Part shown: positions 63,054-64,000 of the stretch, one piece after another | Layout of the letters: each line of letters starts with the position of its first letter | How positions within the stretch are numbered: the first letter of the stretch is position 1 | Source: Pedobacter insulae | GTDB lineage: Bacteria > Bacteroidota > Bacteroidia > Sphingobacteriales > Sphingobacteriaceae | Assembly: GCF_900113525.1 (NCBI RefSeq) | Contig: NZ_FOPP01000006.1 | Span: forward strand, 124,001 to 188,000 | DNA: 64,000 bases | Direction of reading: 5' to 3' | Program-made: the position numbers and the translations under genes | The notes under the pieces: generated by a model | Seen by the model: only the letters and a program-made list of their open reading frames with translations | Told to the model about the DNA's origin: nothing | Databases searched by the model: none

Positions 63054-63617
63054 ATGGAGTTAGACTTTCCCTTAGTGGCCATCAAACTAAAAATAGCTAC
63101 TTATGCAGCGTTAAGGCCCGAGGCTTGGGCTCAAATTTCCGCACGACTTAAGCTAGTGGTGCTAAAAAAAGATGAACGTTTTAATAGAGAAAATAGCAGC
63201 TTAGCTTATGTGATCAATGGATTAATGAAAGAACATGATATCCAAGCCCGCAAGAAACCAGCTATCGTGAATTTTATCGATAGCCAAAATTTTATCATTA
63301 CAACAGGATATAATCAGAATCGCTTTTTAAAGGCTATTACCGGTACTACAATCGCCTATCTAGATTTTGAAAGCCTACTTGCCCTATTCTTAATTTACAA
63401 GGAACTAAAACCGGTATATGATGCCGCTTTAACCAATTATCAAGAAGGAATAGATTTTAGATTTAATTTACTCGAAGAAAGATTGGCCACCAAAAGAATA
63501 CAACTTTTTATAGCGCACTACCGCCCTCTTCTTTCCTATATCAGAAAAAAAGACATGGCCAATTATTGCCATATCCCCTACGATAATTTTGTACGCCATT
63601 ACAATAACCTGTTATAA
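63054..63617 (+). CDS. Degenerate Crp/Fnr-like protein
   Basis: The 187-residue protein resembles Bacteroidetes Crp/Fnr regulators. A cNMP-like segment is LKLVVLKKDERFNRENSSLAYVING. A linker reads LLEERLATKRIQLFIAHYRP, and a helix-turn-helix-like end KKDMANYCHIPYDNFVRHYN takes the place of the usual DNA-recognition helix. The RYF/IxxG pattern and phosphate-binding residues are weak, so ligand binding may be lost. The first ATG is used, 13 bases past a terminator; it probably needs its own promoter. Confidence 0.55.
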   Translation: MELDFPLVAIKLKIATYAALRPEAWAQISARLKLVVLKKDERFNRENSSLAYVINGLMKEHDIQARKKPAIVNFIDSQNFIITTGYNQNRFLKAITGTTIAYLDFESLLALFLIYKELKPVYDAALTNYQEGIDFRFNLLEERLATKRIQLFIAHYRPLLSYIRKKDMANYCHIPYDNFVRHYNNLL

Positions 63618-63694
63618 AGTTCACTAATGGTTTACTGATAGTTGTCTGCCTTTTTTACTTCCCAATATCAGTTACAAGCCTAATGTATTGGAGT

Positions 63695-63702
63695 TAGTTT
63701 TG
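63695..63702 (+). promoter_or_regulatory. -7 element before the MauE/DoxX-type gene
   Basis: TAGTTTTG matches TAnnTTTG and lies 17 bases before the ATG at 63720. A -33 TTTG is not clear. Confidence 0.4.
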
Positions 63703-63719
63703 ATCTGTCTCATTTAACT

Positions 63720-64000
63720 ATGAAAAATATGAAATCGTTTTTACTAGATCATAAAGAACAAATACTTATTTATACCTGTACAATATTGGTTTTTCTGTGG
63801 ATTTATACCGCCCTTAGTAAGCTGTCTGATCTCACAGAATTTAAAAAACAGCTGGATAATCAAACTTTTGGGAATAGCACAGCTACATTTTTATTTTGGT
63901 TTATCCCCATTAGTGAACTTACCGCAGCAGCTCTCTTGCTATTTCGCAAAACCCGTTACGCTGGTTTAATGCTCTCTACCCTATTAATGTTTTTGTTTAC
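63720..64000 (+). CDS. MauE/DoxX-type membrane protein (3' end outside window)
   Basis: The visible 93 codons begin MKNMKSFLLDHKEQILIYTC and contain three hydrophobic stretches: ILVFLWIYTALSKL, ATFLFWFIPISELTAAALLL and YAGLMLSTLLMFLF. The sequence after the first helix, SKLSDLTEFKKQLDNQTFG, is the form seen in MauE-like DoxX-family proteins of Bacteroidetes, which assist thiol/redox or methylamine systems. The gene runs off the right edge, so length and partners are unknown. Confidence 0.75.
   Translation, partial: MKNMKSFLLDHKEQILIYTCTILVFLWIYTALSKLSDLTEFKKQLDNQTFGNSTATFLFWFIPISELTAAALLLFRKTRYAGLMLSTLLMFLF

Overview
The window looks like chromosomal DNA of a Bacteroidetes bacterium of the Sphingobacteriaceae type (Pedobacter-like). 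This rests on several things: the order of the ribosomal/RNA polymerase block, AT-rich spacers, TTTG-N19-20-TAnnTTTG promoters, the near absence of Shine-Dalgarno sites, a TonB receptor with a carboxypeptidase-regulatory-like N-terminus, a subtilase with a type IX secretion C-terminal signal, and short palindromic repeats like those of this group. There is no rRNA operon, CRISPR array, prophage or insertion sequence.

Layout. 1-9.7 kb (minus strand) is the translation/transcription block: rpsU, xerC, hpf, four tRNAs (Thr-Tyr-Gly-Thr), tuf, tRNA-Trp, secE, nusG, rplK, rplA, rplJ, rplL and the first two thirds of rpoB. 9.8-26.5 kb is mixed: a lipoprotein, a secreted amidohydrolase, a SnoaL-like lipoprotein, acyl-CoA dehydrogenase, a MutS-like ATPase, HhH protein plus apt, a two-domain aminolipid (OlsF-like) acyltransferase, three secreted unknowns including a transglutaminase-like protein, a TonB receptor with a beta-helix lipoprotein partner, and an Mpo1-like membrane protein. 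26.6-34 kb (minus) holds rny, a probable structured small RNA, zapA with a ZapB-like coiled coil, pheT, a lipoprotein, a secreted EEP hydrolase, radC and rpsT. 34.3-42.4 kb (plus) has purN, purH and the cell-shape operon mreB-mreC-mreD-mrdA-rodA. 42.4-47.7 kb has an acidic unknown, tdk, the subtilase and an SRPBCC protein.

47.8-60.3 kb is the most intriguing region. A tightly packed minus-strand run encodes MoxR ATPase, DUF58, a BatA-like membrane protein, a large DUF4175-like membrane protein and a second Bat-like membrane protein. It continues into TldD, PmbA/TldE and a second TldD; a DUF4159 gene reads divergently from MoxR. This looks like one envelope quality-control or peptide-processing system.

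60.4-64 kb has a small unknown, ferritin, a 38-residue Lys/Cys microprotein, a membrane LytTR regulator, two small unknowns (one a degenerate Crp-like protein) and the start of a MauE/DoxX-type membrane protein.

Non-coding structure is rich. One palindrome family (CCGACTT-ACG-AAGTCGG) occurs at four to five loci and often forms long paired hairpins. A second family (TTTGACAATC...GATTGTCAAA) occurs twice. A 109-base structured RNA candidate lies between zapA and rny. A three-step 11-bp repeat is shared by two promoters. rpsU has an unusually strong Shine-Dalgarno site.
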